Origin: Paenibacillus glucanolyticus NBRC 15330
GTDB lineage: Bacteria; Bacillota; Bacilli; Paenibacillales; Paenibacillaceae
Assembly: GCF_004000885.1 (NCBI RefSeq)
Contig: NZ_BIMC01000002.1
Location: forward strand, 424,743-488,742
Direction: 5' to 3'
Length of the DNA: 64,000 nt
Part shown: positions 35,548 through 45,900 of the stretch, piece by piece
Layout of the letters: each line of letters begins with the position of its first letter
How positions within the stretch are numbered: position 1 is the first letter of the stretch
Translations under genes and position numbers: made by a program
Notes under the pieces: generated by a model
Database searches by the model: none
What the model was told of the DNA's origin: nothing
The model's input: the letters and a program-made list of their open reading frames with translations, nothing else

Positions 35548-35600
35548 TGATGGATATGGCACCCGTGTTCAGCGGGTTGAACTGATAAGGAGGTGGGAAC

Positions 35601-35774
35601 ATGGCAGTACCTCAACGTAGAACGTCCAAAACACGTCGTGACAAGCGTCGTACTCATTTTAAGCTGGCTGTGCCAGGCATGGTGAAATGCGAGCAATGTG
35701 GAGAATTGAAACTTGCTCATCGCGTATGTAAAGTATGCGGAACGTATAAGGCAAGAGAGATCATCAAACAATAG
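35601..35774 (+). CDS. rpmF: 50S ribosomal protein L32
   Basis: 57 residues beginning [17 protein letters not shown]. Zinc-ribbon form with CEQC and CKVC, so this copy is the zinc-containing (C+) type. AAGGAGGTGGGAAC precedes ATG 35601. Follows yceD by 53 bases and ends before a terminator. Confidence 0.97.
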   Translation: MAVPQRRTSKTRRDKRRTHFKLAVPGMVKCEQCGELKLAHRVCKVCGTYKAREIIKQ

Positions 35775-35786
35775 TTTTTAAATAAG

Positions 35787-35821
35787 TAGTACTTCATCTT
35801 TGGTGAGGTGCTATTTTTTTT
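35787..35821 (+). terminator. Terminator of yceD-rpmF
   Basis: Ten-base stem TAGTACTTCA/TGAGGTGCTA with two G-U pairs, followed by eight Ts. Confidence 0.8.
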
Positions 35822-35864
35822 GTCCGAAGTCCCCCTTTCTTTTTAACGTGACTTGATTTATACT

Positions 35865-35892
35865 TTACATTAGTACCAGGTTCTAATATTTG
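35865..35892 (+). promoter_or_regulatory. fap operon promoter with FapR operator
   Basis: Operator TTAGTACCAGGTTCTAA at 35870-35886 matches the FapR site (TTAGTACC-N-GGTACTAA type) with one mismatch. It fills the spacer between TTTACA (35865-35870) and TATTTG (35887-35892). FapR bound here would block transcription until malonyl-CoA releases it. Confidence 0.85.
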
Positions 35893-35958
35893 CGACTAAT
35901 TTACATATATGAATTGAAGTATGGCGGCTTTAATAGCGGCAGAAGGAGTTGTTTCGTC

Positions 35959-36525
35959 ATCGATCGTTTATCCAAGAAAGACCGTCACCAGCGGCTGATT
36001 CAGCTGATCGACGAGAATCCCTTTGTTACAGACCGCGAGTTGACTCGCCAGCTTAAAGTTAGCATTCAGACGATTCGCCTTGACCGCATGGAACTGGGCA
36101 TACCGGAGCTTCGTGAGCGGATGAAGCAAATGGCGGAGCATTCCTATGACCAGGTTCGTTCCCTGTCGCTTGAAGAAGTGATCGGGGACGTTGTCGACTT
36201 GCAATTGGACAAGAGCGGAATATCGATATTTGAAATTCGTGAGGACCACGTATTTAGCAAAACGCGGATTGCCCGTGGACATTACGTGTTCGCACAAGCC
36301 AATTCACTTGCAATTGCCGTTATCAATGACGAAATCGCATTGACCTCTTCAGCGGATATACGGTTCCTGAGACAAGTGCGCCTCGGGGAGAAATGCATTG
36401 CCAAAGCCTACGTTAGGTCCATTGCCGGCCAGAAGGGAAAGGCCAAGGTGGAAGTGTTTACTTATGTCGCTGATGAAATGGTGTTTCAGGGGAATTTCGT
36501 AATTTACCGATCTACAGGAGAATGA
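35959..36525 (+). CDS. fapR: FapR, malonyl-CoA-responsive repressor of lipid synthesis
   Basis: Helix-turn-helix at the N-terminus (VTDRELTRQLKVSIQTIRLDR), linker helix, then a hotdog-fold malonyl-CoA sensor (GHYVFAQANSLAIAVIND). Represses its own operon through the site at 35870. From ATC 35959 the protein has 188 residues, the usual length, and AAGGAG is 10 bases upstream. No ATG, GTG or TTG lies in frame there; the nearest are TTG 35914 and TTG 35890 without a site, and the latter lies upstream of the predicted transcript start. Start therefore uncertain and possibly non-canonical. Confidence 0.92.
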   Translation: MDRLSKKDRHQRLIQLIDENPFVTDRELTRQLKVSIQTIRLDRMELGIPELRERMKQMAEHSYDQVRSLSLEEVIGDVVDLQLDKSGISIFEIREDHVFSKTRIARGHYVFAQANSLAIAVINDEIALTSSADIRFLRQVRLGEKCIAKAYVRSIAGQKGKAKVEVFTYVADEMVFQGNFVIYRSTGE

Positions 36526-36550
36526 CATAAGTAAGGGAGGAACTTTGGCC

Positions 36551-37537
36551 ATGAGAATTGTGGTTGATGCGATGGGCGGTGACAACGCCCCCAAGAGCAA
36601 TGTTGAGGGCGCGCTGATTGCCGCACAGGAATGGAAGGATACAGAGATCATCCTCGTTGGGGATGAGGCGCAGATGGGAGCTTTCCTTAAAGACAAGCCA
36701 GCTAATCTGAAGGTTGTTCATGCAAGCGAGGTCATTGAAGCGGAGGATGAGCCGGTGAAGGCCGTCCGCCGGAAGAAAGATGCTTCGATGGTTGTGGCGG
36801 GGCGAATGATTCGTGAAGGCGAAGCGGATGCCATGATCTCGGCAGGCAACACAGGAGCCCTGATGACAACCGGGCTCCTCGTTGTGGGGAGGATGAAAGG
36901 CATAGAACGCCCTGCGCTTGCGCCTATGATTCCTACGCTTGACGGCAAAGGGATGCTTGCCCTGGATCTGGGTGCAAATATGGACTCGAAGCCGGAGCAT
37001 TTGCAGCAGTATGCCTTAATGGGCAGTCTGTATCGCGAGAAGGTGCATGGTATCGCCAAACCGCGGGTCGGGCTGTTAAATGTCGGCACCGAGCCGGGCA
37101 AAGGCAATGAATTGACCAAGCATGCATATCCATTACTGGAGGAGCTGCCGATTCATTTTGTTGGCAATGTGGAGTCGCGTGATGTGATGAATGGGGTTTG
37201 CGATGTGCTTGTGTGTGATGGATTTTCAGGCAACATCCTATTGAAATCGATTGAAGGAACAGCCGGTGCCCTCTTTTCACTGTTGAAAGAACAGTTCAGC
37301 AAGTCGCTTAAGACCAAGATGGCTGCTGCCTTGATGATGCCGGAATTACGCAGCCTGAAGTCCACGCTGGATTATAAGGAGCATGGCGGAGCGCCTCTCC
37401 TCGGTCTCAGCGGCTTGGTTGTTAAGAGCCATGGTTCATCGGATGCGAATGCCATCAAGAATGGGATTCGCCAGGCGCGGACGGCGCTTCAGAATCGGTT
37501 GGTAGAGAGTATTTCGAATGAAATCAGCGGGAAGTGA
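36551..37537 (+). CDS. plsX: Phosphate acyltransferase PlsX
   Basis: 328 residues; makes acyl-phosphate from acyl-ACP, the first step of phosphatidic acid synthesis in Gram-positives, as a peripheral membrane enzyme. Starts MRIVVDAMGGDNAP, with KDASMVVAGRMIREGEADAMISAGNTGAL and LLNVGTEPGKGNELTK. ATG 36551 after GGAGGAAC; the upstream ATG at 36545 is less well placed. The stop is a few bases before fabH. Confidence 0.96.
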   Translation: MRIVVDAMGGDNAPKSNVEGALIAAQEWKDTEIILVGDEAQMGAFLKDKPANLKVVHASEVIEAEDEPVKAVRRKKDASMVVAGRMIREGEADAMISAGNTGALMTTGLLVVGRMKGIERPALAPMIPTLDGKGMLALDLGANMDSKPEHLQQYALMGSLYREKVHGIAKPRVGLLNVGTEPGKGNELTKHAYPLLEELPIHFVGNVESRDVMNGVCDVLVCDGFSGNILLKSIEGTAGALFSLLKEQFSKSLKTKMAAALMMPELRSLKSTLDYKEHGGAPLLGLSGLVVKSHGSSDANAIKNGIRQARTALQNRLVESISNEISGK

Positions 37538-37545
37538 GTGAGGAC

Positions 37546-38535
37546 ATGAACAATTTGCGTCCGGTCGGTATTATTGGAACAGGCAAATATGTGCCCGAGA
37601 AGATACTGTCGAATCGTGATTTGGAGAAAATGGTAGATACTAGCGATGAATGGATTGTCTCGATGACGGGCATACGTGAGCGGCATATTGCCGCACCGAA
37701 TGAAGCGACCTCGGATTTGGCTTATCATGCAGCGGTAAATGCGCTCAAATCCGCTGGAATGCAGGCTGAGGATCTGGAATTGATCATTGTGGCAACCATT
37801 ACGCCGGATATGTTCTTTCCGTCCACAGCATGTCTGCTTCAGGATCGATTGGGAGCCAAGAAAGCGGCGGCATTTGACCTGTCGGCAGCTTGCTCGGGGT
37901 TTGTATATGGCCTTGCTACAGCCACGAATTTTGTGAAGACGGGCATGTACAACAATGCTCTTGTTATCGGTGTGGACTGCTTGTCCCGCATTACGGACTA
38001 TACCGACCGGAACACATGCGTCCTGTTTGGTGACGGTGCCGGAGCTGCGATTGTCGGTGAAGTGCCGGAGGGCAGGGGATTCCAAGCGTTCGATCTGGGC
38101 GCGGAAGGCGCGGGCGGAGCCCACTTGTATATCGAGGCAGGCGGTTCCAGATTGCCGGCTTCTGCCGAAACGATCAATACGAATAAACATTATATTTATA
38201 TGAATGGCCGCGAAGTGTTTAAATTTGCGGTACGGGTTATGGGTTCTGCGACGGAAGCCGTATTGTCCAAAGCAGGCATCGACAAAAAGGATATTGATTT
38301 ATTTGTCCCTCATCAAGCGAACATCCGGATTATCAAGTCGGCTATGGAGCGTCTGGAGCTTCCGGAGGAGAAGGTTGTTATCAATGTTGATAAATACGCC
38401 AACACATCGGCTGCTTCCGTGCCGTTAGCTCTTGTCGAGGCGCAGGAGTCGGGCCGCTTGAAAGAAGGGGACAAGGTATTAATGGTTGGTTTTGGCGGAG
38501 GCTTAACCTGGGGATCCTCGGTACTCATCTGGTAA
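37546..38535 (+). CDS. fabH: 3-oxoacyl-ACP synthase III
   Basis: 329 residues; condenses acetyl- or branched acyl-CoA with malonyl-ACP to start fatty acid synthesis. Catalytic triad visible: C116 in SAACSGF, His in PHQANIRI and Asn in KYANTSAAS. Either ATG 37546 or GTG 37534 could be the start; I prefer the ATG, which follows GTGAGGAC. Its presence between plsX and fabD differs from the B. subtilis fap operon. Confidence 0.95.
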   Translation: MNNLRPVGIIGTGKYVPEKILSNRDLEKMVDTSDEWIVSMTGIRERHIAAPNEATSDLAYHAAVNALKSAGMQAEDLELIIVATITPDMFFPSTACLLQDRLGAKKAAAFDLSAACSGFVYGLATATNFVKTGMYNNALVIGVDCLSRITDYTDRNTCVLFGDGAGAAIVGEVPEGRGFQAFDLGAEGAGGAHLYIEAGGSRLPASAETINTNKHYIYMNGREVFKFAVRVMGSATEAVLSKAGIDKKDIDLFVPHQANIRIIKSAMERLELPEEKVVINVDKYANTSAASVPLALVEAQESGRLKEGDKVLMVGFGGGLTWGSSVLIW

Positions 38536-38584
38536 CAGCATTTATTTAGATCCTTTTGATAGAGATAGAAGGGAGCCAACGATT

Positions 38585-39517
38585 TTGGGTAAAACAGCAT
38601 TTATATTTCCTGGTCAGGGCGCTCAGTCCGTCGGAATGGGTAAGGATGCATATGACGCGCTTCCCTCCGTGCAGGATATGTTTCAAACAGCGGATGATAA
38701 ACTTGGATTCTCGCTGAGCTCCGTTATTTTTAATGGTCCTGATGCAGAACTTAAACAAACAGTAAATACGCAGCCTGCTCTGTTGGCAACAAGCCTGGCC
38801 TATCTGGAAGCCATTCGCGGTAAGGGAATCGAGCCGGATTACGTTGCAGGCCATTCCCTGGGCGAGTACAGTGCGCTTGTATGCGCAGGCGTGCTGTCGT
38901 TTGAAGAAGCGGTATCCATCGTAAGAGCCCGCGGGGAATACATGGAAGCTGCGGTTCCAGGAGGCCAGGGAGCTATGGCTGCTGTGCTTGGTGCAGACCG
39001 GGACGCTTTGACCACGCTGTGCAGTGGCATTACAGCAGAGGGGCACGTCGTGGAGTTAGCCAACATGAACTGTCCGGGTCAGATTGTCATTTCGGGCTCA
39101 GCCCAGGGCGTTGCAGCTGCTGCAGAAAGAGTTAAGGAAGCGGGCGGCAAGCGTGCAATACCGCTGGAAGTCAGCGGGCCTTTCCACTCTTCCTTGATGA
39201 AGGAAGCGGCAAACCGGCTTGCAGATAAGCTGGAGCATGCCTCCTTCCATGCACCTTCCGTGCCGGTGGTTGCCAATGTAACGGCACGCCCGGTGGACGA
39301 TGCCGCTGCAATCCGCGGTTTGCTGGTGGAACAGGTATATTCCCCTGTGCTGTGGCAAGACAGTGTGGAATGGATGATCAGTCAGGGTGTGGATACCTTT
39401 GTCGAGATTGGTCCTGGCAGCGTACTTAGCGGTTTAATTAAAAAGATTGACAAATCGGTTAAAGTCATTAACGTGAATAGCCTGGACAGCGTCAACAGCT
39501 TGGAGACCGTCGTATAA
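38585..39517 (+). CDS. fabD: Malonyl-CoA:ACP transacylase
   Basis: 310 residues. FPGQGAQSVGMG at the N-terminus, nucleophile S91 in GHSLGEYSAL, and GPFHSSLM containing the catalytic His. Loads malonyl groups on ACP. Begins with TTG 38585, ten bases after AAGGGAG. Confidence 0.96.
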   Translation: MGKTAFIFPGQGAQSVGMGKDAYDALPSVQDMFQTADDKLGFSLSSVIFNGPDAELKQTVNTQPALLATSLAYLEAIRGKGIEPDYVAGHSLGEYSALVCAGVLSFEEAVSIVRARGEYMEAAVPGGQGAMAAVLGADRDALTTLCSGITAEGHVVELANMNCPGQIVISGSAQGVAAAAERVKEAGGKRAIPLEVSGPFHSSLMKEAANRLADKLEHASFHAPSVPVVANVTARPVDDAAAIRGLLVEQVYSPVLWQDSVEWMISQGVDTFVEIGPGSVLSGLIKKIDKSVKVINVNSLDSVNSLETVV

Positions 39518-39564
39518 AATAACTGCTGATCCATGTCGGATTACTCTAGAAAGGAGGAACAGGT

Positions 39565-40314
39565 ATGAGTGAAGCTCTAAAAGGACAGACTGCGCTTGTT
39601 ACGGGTGCTTCCCGCGGCATTGGCCGGAGCATTGCTCTCGGACTTGCTGATCTGGGCGCTAACGTAGCGGTCAACTATGCAGGGAGCGAAGCTGCCGCAG
39701 CCGAGGTTGTGGAAGCAATTCGCGCAAAGGGCGTATCGGCAATCGCGATAAAATCCAATGTTGGACGAACCGAAGAAGCCGAAGCGATGGTAAAGCAGGT
39801 AATGGAGACTTTTGGTCGAATTGATATCCTGGTGAACAACGCAGGGATTACTAGAGATAATTTAATCATGCGTATGAAGGAAGAAGAGTTCGATCAGGTG
39901 ATCGAAACGAATCTTAAAGGGGTATTCAATTGTCTTAAAGCGGTGACACGTCCTATGATGAAACAGCGTTATGGACGGATTATCAATATATCTTCTGTTG
40001 TCGGGGCCCTTGGCAATCCGGGGCAGGCCAACTATGTTGCGGCCAAAGCCGGTGTTATCGGCCTGACCAAATCCGCCGCACGGGAGCTGGCTTCCCGCGG
40101 AATTACGGTAAACGCCGTGGCTCCCGGTTTTATCGATACCGATATGACCCGGGAACTTTCCGAGGACATGCGGGAAGGTCTGCTCGGCGGTATTCCGCTC
40201 GCCCGTCTCGGTCAGCCAGAGGAGATTGCCGGGGTGGTTGCCTTTCTAGCATCTTCCAGCGCATCCTATATGACTGGACAGGTGCTGCATGTGGATGGCG
40301 GTATGTATATGTAG
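39565..40314 (+). CDS. fabG: 3-oxoacyl-ACP reductase
   Basis: 249-residue short-chain dehydrogenase using [17 protein letters not shown] cofactor loop at 13-24, NNAGITRDN, and catalytic Ser (ISSVVG) with YVAAKAG. Reduces 3-oxoacyl-ACP in elongation. AAAGGAGGAACAGGT precedes the ATG. Confidence 0.96.
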   Translation: MSEALKGQTALVTGASRGIGRSIALGLADLGANVAVNYAGSEAAAAEVVEAIRAKGVSAIAIKSNVGRTEEAEAMVKQVMETFGRIDILVNNAGITRDNLIMRMKEEEFDQVIETNLKGVFNCLKAVTRPMMKQRYGRIINISSVVGALGNPGQANYVAAKAGVIGLTKSAARELASRGITVNAVAPGFIDTDMTRELSEDMREGLLGGIPLARLGQPEEIAGVVAFLASSSASYMTGQVLHVDGGMYM

Positions 40315-40423
40315 ACGCCGCCGATGATCTGGCGCTGGCCGCTGGACATTAAATCGTTTTCAAATGCCTTCTATGGCAATTTGAAGTCATATCTCGTATA
40401 ATTACCAAGAGGAGGTGAGCCGG

Positions 40424-40657
40424 ATGTCCGATGTATTGGAACGCGTGAAACGCATCGTTATCGACCGCCTGGGTGTTGACGAAGCCGACGTAACATTAGA
40501 AGCATCTTTCAAAGACGACCTTGGAGCTGATTCTCTCGATGTAGTTGAATTGGTGATGGAGTTGGAAGATGAGTTTGATATGGAGATCTCTGATGAAGAT
40601 GCGGAGAAAATTACGACCGTAGGTGAAGTTGTAAATTACATACAATCTCATACCTAA
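40424..40657 (+). CDS. acpP: Acyl carrier protein
   Basis: 77 residues, acidic, with the phosphopantetheine Ser at S37 in [13 protein letters not shown] 40424 follows GAGGAGGTGAGCCGG; the GTG nine bases upstream is part of that site. It carries acyl chains for the surrounding fab enzymes and PlsX. Confidence 0.97.
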   Translation: MSDVLERVKRIVIDRLGVDEADVTLEASFKDDLGADSLDVVELVMELEDEFDMEISDEDAEKITTVGEVVNYIQSHT

Positions 40658-40670
40658 GTCATTACAGTTA

Positions 40671-40698
40671 AGTCCCGTTCTTTAGCAAGGCGGGACTT
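40671..40698 (+). other. Hairpin between acpP and fabF
   Basis: Stem AGTCCCG/CGGGACT around TTCTTTAGCAAGG with no T-run. Possibly an RNA-stability or processing element that helps acpP reach higher levels than its neighbours; inference only. Confidence 0.35.
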
Positions 40699-40819
40699 CT
40701 CCACATTCAATCCTAGCTTCAGTGGCAACAAGTGATAGATTATTACTGCCTTTGTTCAGCTTGAGCCGGAGGTTCGGACTTCATGGCTGGACGGGCAGTC
40801 CATATAGAGGTGAGTTTGT

Positions 40820-42058
40820 TTGAAACAAAGAGTCGTTGTAACAGGAATGGGAGTCATGACCTCGATCGGTCAAGATCTTGATACATTCTGGAATAGTTTA
40901 ATGGAAGGCAGGTCTGGCGTATCCCGCATCGAAGCATTTGATGTCAGCGAATACACAACCCAGATCGCAGCTTCCATGAAAGAGTTTAACCCGGAAGATT
41001 ATATGGATCGCAAGGAAGCGCGCAGAATGGACCGTTTCGTGCAGCTTGCTGTTGCAGCCGGTTCGAAGGCACTTGAGGACAGCGGTCTTGAAATTGGAGT
41101 GAATGCCGACGCTGAACGGGTTGGCGTATCGATTGGATCGGGTATCGGCGGTTTGGGAACCTGGGAGGATCAACATAACATCCTGCTGGAGAAGGGCCCG
41201 AAACGTGTAAGCCCATTCTTTATTCCGATGATGATCGCGAATATGGCTTCCGGCCAAATGTCGATCAATCTCGGAGCCAAGGGTCCGAACACAACGCAAG
41301 TTACGGCTTGCGCTACCGGAACGCATTCCATTGGTGATTCATACCGTCTGATCCAGCGCGGTGATGCAGATGTGATGATCTGCGGCGGAGCGGAGGCAAC
41401 GATTCGTCCGACAGGGATGGCTGGTTTCTGCGCTATGCGTGCGATGTCAACCCGTAATGACGATCCGGAGAAGGCCAGCCGGCCATTCGATACCGGTCGT
41501 GACGGTTTTGTCATGGGTGAAGGTGCGGGCGTGCTCGTGATCGAATCTTTAGAGCATGCAACAAAACGCGGAGCTAAAATCTATGCCGAGGTGATCGGTT
41601 ATGGTTTAAGTGCCGATGCTCATCATATTACCGAGCCGGATCCGGACGGAGCAGCACGCTGCATGAAGATGGCCATTCGCGATGCGGGCATTGAGCCGGA
41701 GGAAGTGGATTACATTAATGCTCACGGAACTTCAACACCGGTCGGCGACCGTTCGGAGACGAAGGCGGTTAAAATGGCACTGGGTGACCATGCCTACAAA
41801 GTTGCCGTAAGCTCAACCAAGTCGATGACAGGTCACTTGCTTGGAGCAGCTGGCGGCGTTGAGGCCGTTATCTGCGGGCTGAGCCTGAAGAACCAAATTA
41901 TTGCACCAACAATTAATCTGGAGGATCAGGATCCGGAATGTGATCTGGATTACGTTCCTAATCACCCGCGTAAAGCCGATTTGGATATCGTCATGTCCAA
42001 TTCGTTCGGATTTGGCGGGCATAATGCTACGATTATCCTGAAAAAATACGCCGAGTAA
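40820..42058 (+). CDS. fabF: 3-oxoacyl-ACP synthase II
   Basis: 412 residues; elongating condensing enzyme. C164 in [11 protein letters not shown], His in [11 protein letters not shown] and His in [10 protein letters not shown] form the C-H-H site. TTG start after AGAGGTGAG. Precedes rnc by nine bases, so fatty acid synthesis and RNase III are on one transcript. Confidence 0.96.
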   Translation: MKQRVVVTGMGVMTSIGQDLDTFWNSLMEGRSGVSRIEAFDVSEYTTQIAASMKEFNPEDYMDRKEARRMDRFVQLAVAAGSKALEDSGLEIGVNADAERVGVSIGSGIGGLGTWEDQHNILLEKGPKRVSPFFIPMMIANMASGQMSINLGAKGPNTTQVTACATGTHSIGDSYRLIQRGDADVMICGGAEATIRPTGMAGFCAMRAMSTRNDDPEKASRPFDTGRDGFVMGEGAGVLVIESLEHATKRGAKIYAEVIGYGLSADAHHITEPDPDGAARCMKMAIRDAGIEPEEVDYINAHGTSTPVGDRSETKAVKMALGDHAYKVAVSSTKSMTGHLLGAAGGVEAVICGLSLKNQIIAPTINLEDQDPECDLDYVPNHPRKADLDIVMSNSFGFGGHNATIILKKYAE

Positions 42059-42067
42059 GGGGACAGT

Positions 42068-42769
42068 GTGTTGAGTGGAGATCTGAAGCAGTTACAGCAT
42101 AAACTTCAAATCCAGTTTCGCAATGCAATGCTGCTGAAGCAGGCCTTTACCCACGCATCTTATGTTAACGAACATCGCTTCAGTCAGAGCCAGGACAATG
42201 AGCGCCTTGAATTTCTAGGAGATGCCGTTCTGGAACTGACGGTCAGCGAATTCCTATACAACCTTTTTCCGGACCGTCCGGAAGGCGAATTAACCAAGCT
42301 GCGGGCCGCGATCGTATGCGAGCCTTCGCTGGTACAATTCGCTGTAGGTCTGGACTTTGGTCGTTACGTTCTGTTAGGCAAAGGAGAGGAAATGACGGGC
42401 GGTCGAACCCGCCCTGCTCTTCTTGCCGATGTATTTGAATCATTTGTGGGGGCGCTTTATCTGGATCAGGGATTGGAAGCGGTTCGCCGGTTTTTGAGCG
42501 ACCATGTTTTTCCCTCGGTGACCGTCAATGGTCGTCCGCAGATGAGCGACTATAAGACCGAGCTTCAGGAACTGACCCAGCATCACGGCATGGGCGCACT
42601 GGAATATCGTATCGTAGAAGAGCGAGGACCGGCACATGAGCGGGAGTTTGTCTCGGAGGTATACATGGGAAGCGAATGTCTTGGACGCGGAAGCGGCAGA
42701 TCCAAGAAAGAAGCCGAGCAGCAAGCAGCGGCAGTAGCCTTAAAGCAGCTGAAACGCGCGGATGCCTAA
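42068..42769 (+). CDS. rnc: Ribonuclease III
   Basis: 233 residues. [14 protein letters not shown] is the RNase III signature with the metal-binding Glu/Asp. The C-terminal double-stranded RNA-binding domain covers about 160-230 ([14 protein letters not shown] ... [14 protein letters not shown]). Processes rRNA precursors and structured mRNA. GTG 42068 or the adjacent TTG 42071 follows AAGGGGACA. Confidence 0.96.
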   Translation: MLSGDLKQLQHKLQIQFRNAMLLKQAFTHASYVNEHRFSQSQDNERLEFLGDAVLELTVSEFLYNLFPDRPEGELTKLRAAIVCEPSLVQFAVGLDFGRYVLLGKGEEMTGGRTRPALLADVFESFVGALYLDQGLEAVRRFLSDHVFPSVTVNGRPQMSDYKTELQELTQHHGMGALEYRIVEERGPAHEREFVSEVYMGSECLGRGSGRSKKEAEQQAAAVALKQLKRADA

Positions 42770-42806
42770 AGCTTCGCTGATGTGATGACAAACAAAGAGC
42801 AAAGAG

Positions 42807-42841
42807 CAGTCAAGCGGAACCGGATAGGATGACTGTTTTTT
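42807..42841 (+). terminator. Terminator after rnc
   Basis: CAGTCA/TGACTG with a 17-base loop and six Ts; outer AAAGAGC/GCTCTTT pairing can extend the stem. It likely ends the fap-rnc transcript in part before smc. Confidence 0.7.
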
Positions 42842-42967
42842 GCTCTTTTCGTTGTCTGGCATTTGCCTTAGGGACAGCTGTTTATGACGTTAGTGGACCT
42901 CGTCCAAAGACGGCGGTGAAGCCGATTCTACTTGTGTTACAATAGCAGGAGAGGTGATAGGTCGAAT

Positions 42968-45900
42968 ATGTTTTTGAAACGGATCGAGTTAGCAGGATTT
43001 AAATCATTTGCCGACAAGACAGAGATGGAATTTGTCCGGGGAATTACAGCCGTTGTTGGTCCGAATGGCAGCGGCAAGAGCAACATTTCGGATGGGATCC
43101 GCTGGGTACTTGGTGAACAAAGCGCCAAATCGCTTCGCGGTGGCAAGATGGAAGACATTATTTTTGCCGGAAGCGACGCGCGTAAAGCGGTCAATTTCGG
43201 TGAGGTTTCCCTTACGCTGGACAATGAGGATCATGTACTGCCGCTGGATTTTAATGAAGTGACCGTAACAAGACGGGTACACCGCAGCGGTGACAGTGAG
43301 TATTTCATCAACAGGCAGTCTTGTCGGCTGAAGGATATAACGGAGCTGTTCATGGATACCGGGATTGGTAAAGAAGCCTATTCTATCATTGGACAAGGGC
43401 GCATTGAGGAAATTCTGAGCACACGATCAGAAGATCGCCGGGGAATTTTTGAGGAAGCATCCGGGATCGTTAAATATAAATCACGTAAAAAAGAGTCTGT
43501 GCGCAAGCTGGATGAAACGGAACAAAATTTGCTCCGTATTCACGATCTGGTTACAGAGCTTGAAGATCAGATCGGGCCGCTTAAAGAGCAGTCTGAGAAG
43601 GCGCTTCGTTATAAGGAACTCCGCGAGGAGCTGAAACACAAGGAAATTTCGCTGTATGTATATCAAATTGAGCAGATACATACCTCATGGAGTGAAGCCA
43701 ATGCGAAGCTGGAGCAGCTGAAGGAAGAGCAGCTTGCCCTGTCTACTGTGGTGTCCGCCCATGATGCCAAGCTGGAGAGCGACAGATCGGCTCTTCGCCG
43801 GCTGGAAGAGGAAGTGGAAGAGCTGCAGAGCCAGCTGCTTCAATTCAGCGAGCTGTTTGAGAAGAGCGAGGGCTACGGTGAGGTGCTTAAGGAGCGCCGC
43901 CGCAACCTGGAACGGACACGCGAGCAGCTGGAGGAGAGTCTGCACTCCGGCGATCATCGATTAGGTGAGCGCGTGGGCGAGCTGGCTAGAATGAAGAACA
44001 AGCTGCAGGAACTGCAGCAGGAATTAACTCATGTGCGAGATCAGCTGTCAGCGGAAGAAGCGAAGCTGGTTGGCGTAACCGGTGGAATCAGCCAGCAGCA
44101 GGAAGAGAGCTTGAAAGGGAACCTGCTGGAGCTGATGAACCAAATGGCTCAAGCGCGGAATGAAATCCGCTATGCGGACCAGCAGCAAGAAGCGCTGGAT
44201 CGCCGGATGAACCGGGCACAAGAGGAGTCCGGCAAATGGGAAGCGTTGAAAGAAGATTTACTGAAGCGCAAAGAGAGCATTGATCGCAGCATCGAACGTT
44301 TCGGCAAAGAGATCGCGGATCTCCGCAGCGGTTATATCAGTGAGAGTGAGCGGTATCAATCCCTGCAGAAGCTGCAGGAGGAGACGCAGGGAGCGCTTCG
44401 GAAATGGGAGCAGAAGCGGGAAGCGCAAATTTCGCGCCGTGATACCATGAAGGAGCTTCAGGACGACTTCGACGGATTTATGCTGGGTGTTAAGGAAGTA
44501 TTGAAGGCTTCTCGCAAATCCGTGCTTCAAGGTGTTCACGGCGCAGTAGCAGAGCTTATTCGCGTACCGGAAAAGCTGGAGCTTGCGATGGAGACAGCTC
44601 TCGGGGCATCTGTTCAGCATATCGTCATGGAGAACGAGTCCGTATCCAGGCAGGCGATTGCCTTCTTGAAGCAGCGTCAGTTAGGACGGGCGACATTTCT
44701 TCCTTTGGACGTCATTCGTCCACGGAATGTATCCGCATCGGATCGAACGCTGGCAGAAGGGGAAGCCGGATTTGTGGGCTTCGGCTCCGAGCTGGTTCAA
44801 TACGATTCAAGATACAGCAACATTGTCGGAAGTCTTCTTGGCAATGTTGTCATTGCGGAGACTTTGGAGCAGGCGAACAAGATTGCAGCCAGATTCTCCT
44901 ATCGCTTCCGCGTGGTCACCCTCGAAGGGGACGTGGTTAATGCCGGCGGTTCCATGACAGGCGGCAGTCAGCATAAGAAAACGAACAGTCTGCTGGGCCG
45001 TAAGCGTCAGCTGGAACAGCTGGATCAGGAAATTTCGGAAACCGAGAAGCAGCTGGAGAAGCTCCAGCAGGGCATTGAAAGCGTCCGGAATCAAATGGTT
45101 GAATCTCAGGATAAACTGGACGAGCTTCGAAGAGCCGGGGACGACAAGCGTGTCGAGGAACAGCAGGCAGCTGGAGACCGTAAGCAGCTCGATCATGAGC
45201 TGCGCCACGTCCTTGAGCAAGCAGAGCTAGCCGGTGAGGAGAAGAGCAGCCACGAGAAGGAAGCAAAAGAAATTCAGGAAAACCGTGTTCGGGCACAGAA
45301 GTTATTGTCTGAGCTTGAAGACGAGGAGAAGTCGACACATCTAGCGATCCAGGCTGCTGAATTTGCCCGTAAAGCAAACGAATCGGCGAAGGAAGAACTT
45401 CAGAGTCAACTGACGAATCTTAAGGTTCGCGAAGGTAAACTGGATCAGGAAACCTTCTCGCTGGAGGAGCAGCTCAAACGCCTTCAATCGGATGTGGACA
45501 ACCATGAGAAGGAACAGAAGCAGAACCGCACGATGCTGGCCTCCGTTCAAGCAGACCTCAATCAGAACCAAAGCGAGAGCGTGAAGCAGATCGAGGATCT
45601 GAATCAGTACAAGCTGAAGAAGGAAGAAGCTACGCAGCAGCTGGAATTCAAACGGGCAGCGCGCAGCGCATTAAGCCGGAAACTGGAGCTCGAAGAGAGT
45701 GAAACGAAGGAGCAGCGGACTCAGCTGCGGGCTGTGGACGATCAGCTTCGCCAGACCGAAATTGGAGTAAACCGGCTCGATGTTGAGCTTGAGAATATAT
45801 TGAAAAAATTAAGCGAGGACTATGAGCTGAGTTACGAACTTGCCAAGCAGCGGTATCCGATTCCCGAAGACATTCCGGCAGCGCAGAATGAAGTTCGTGA

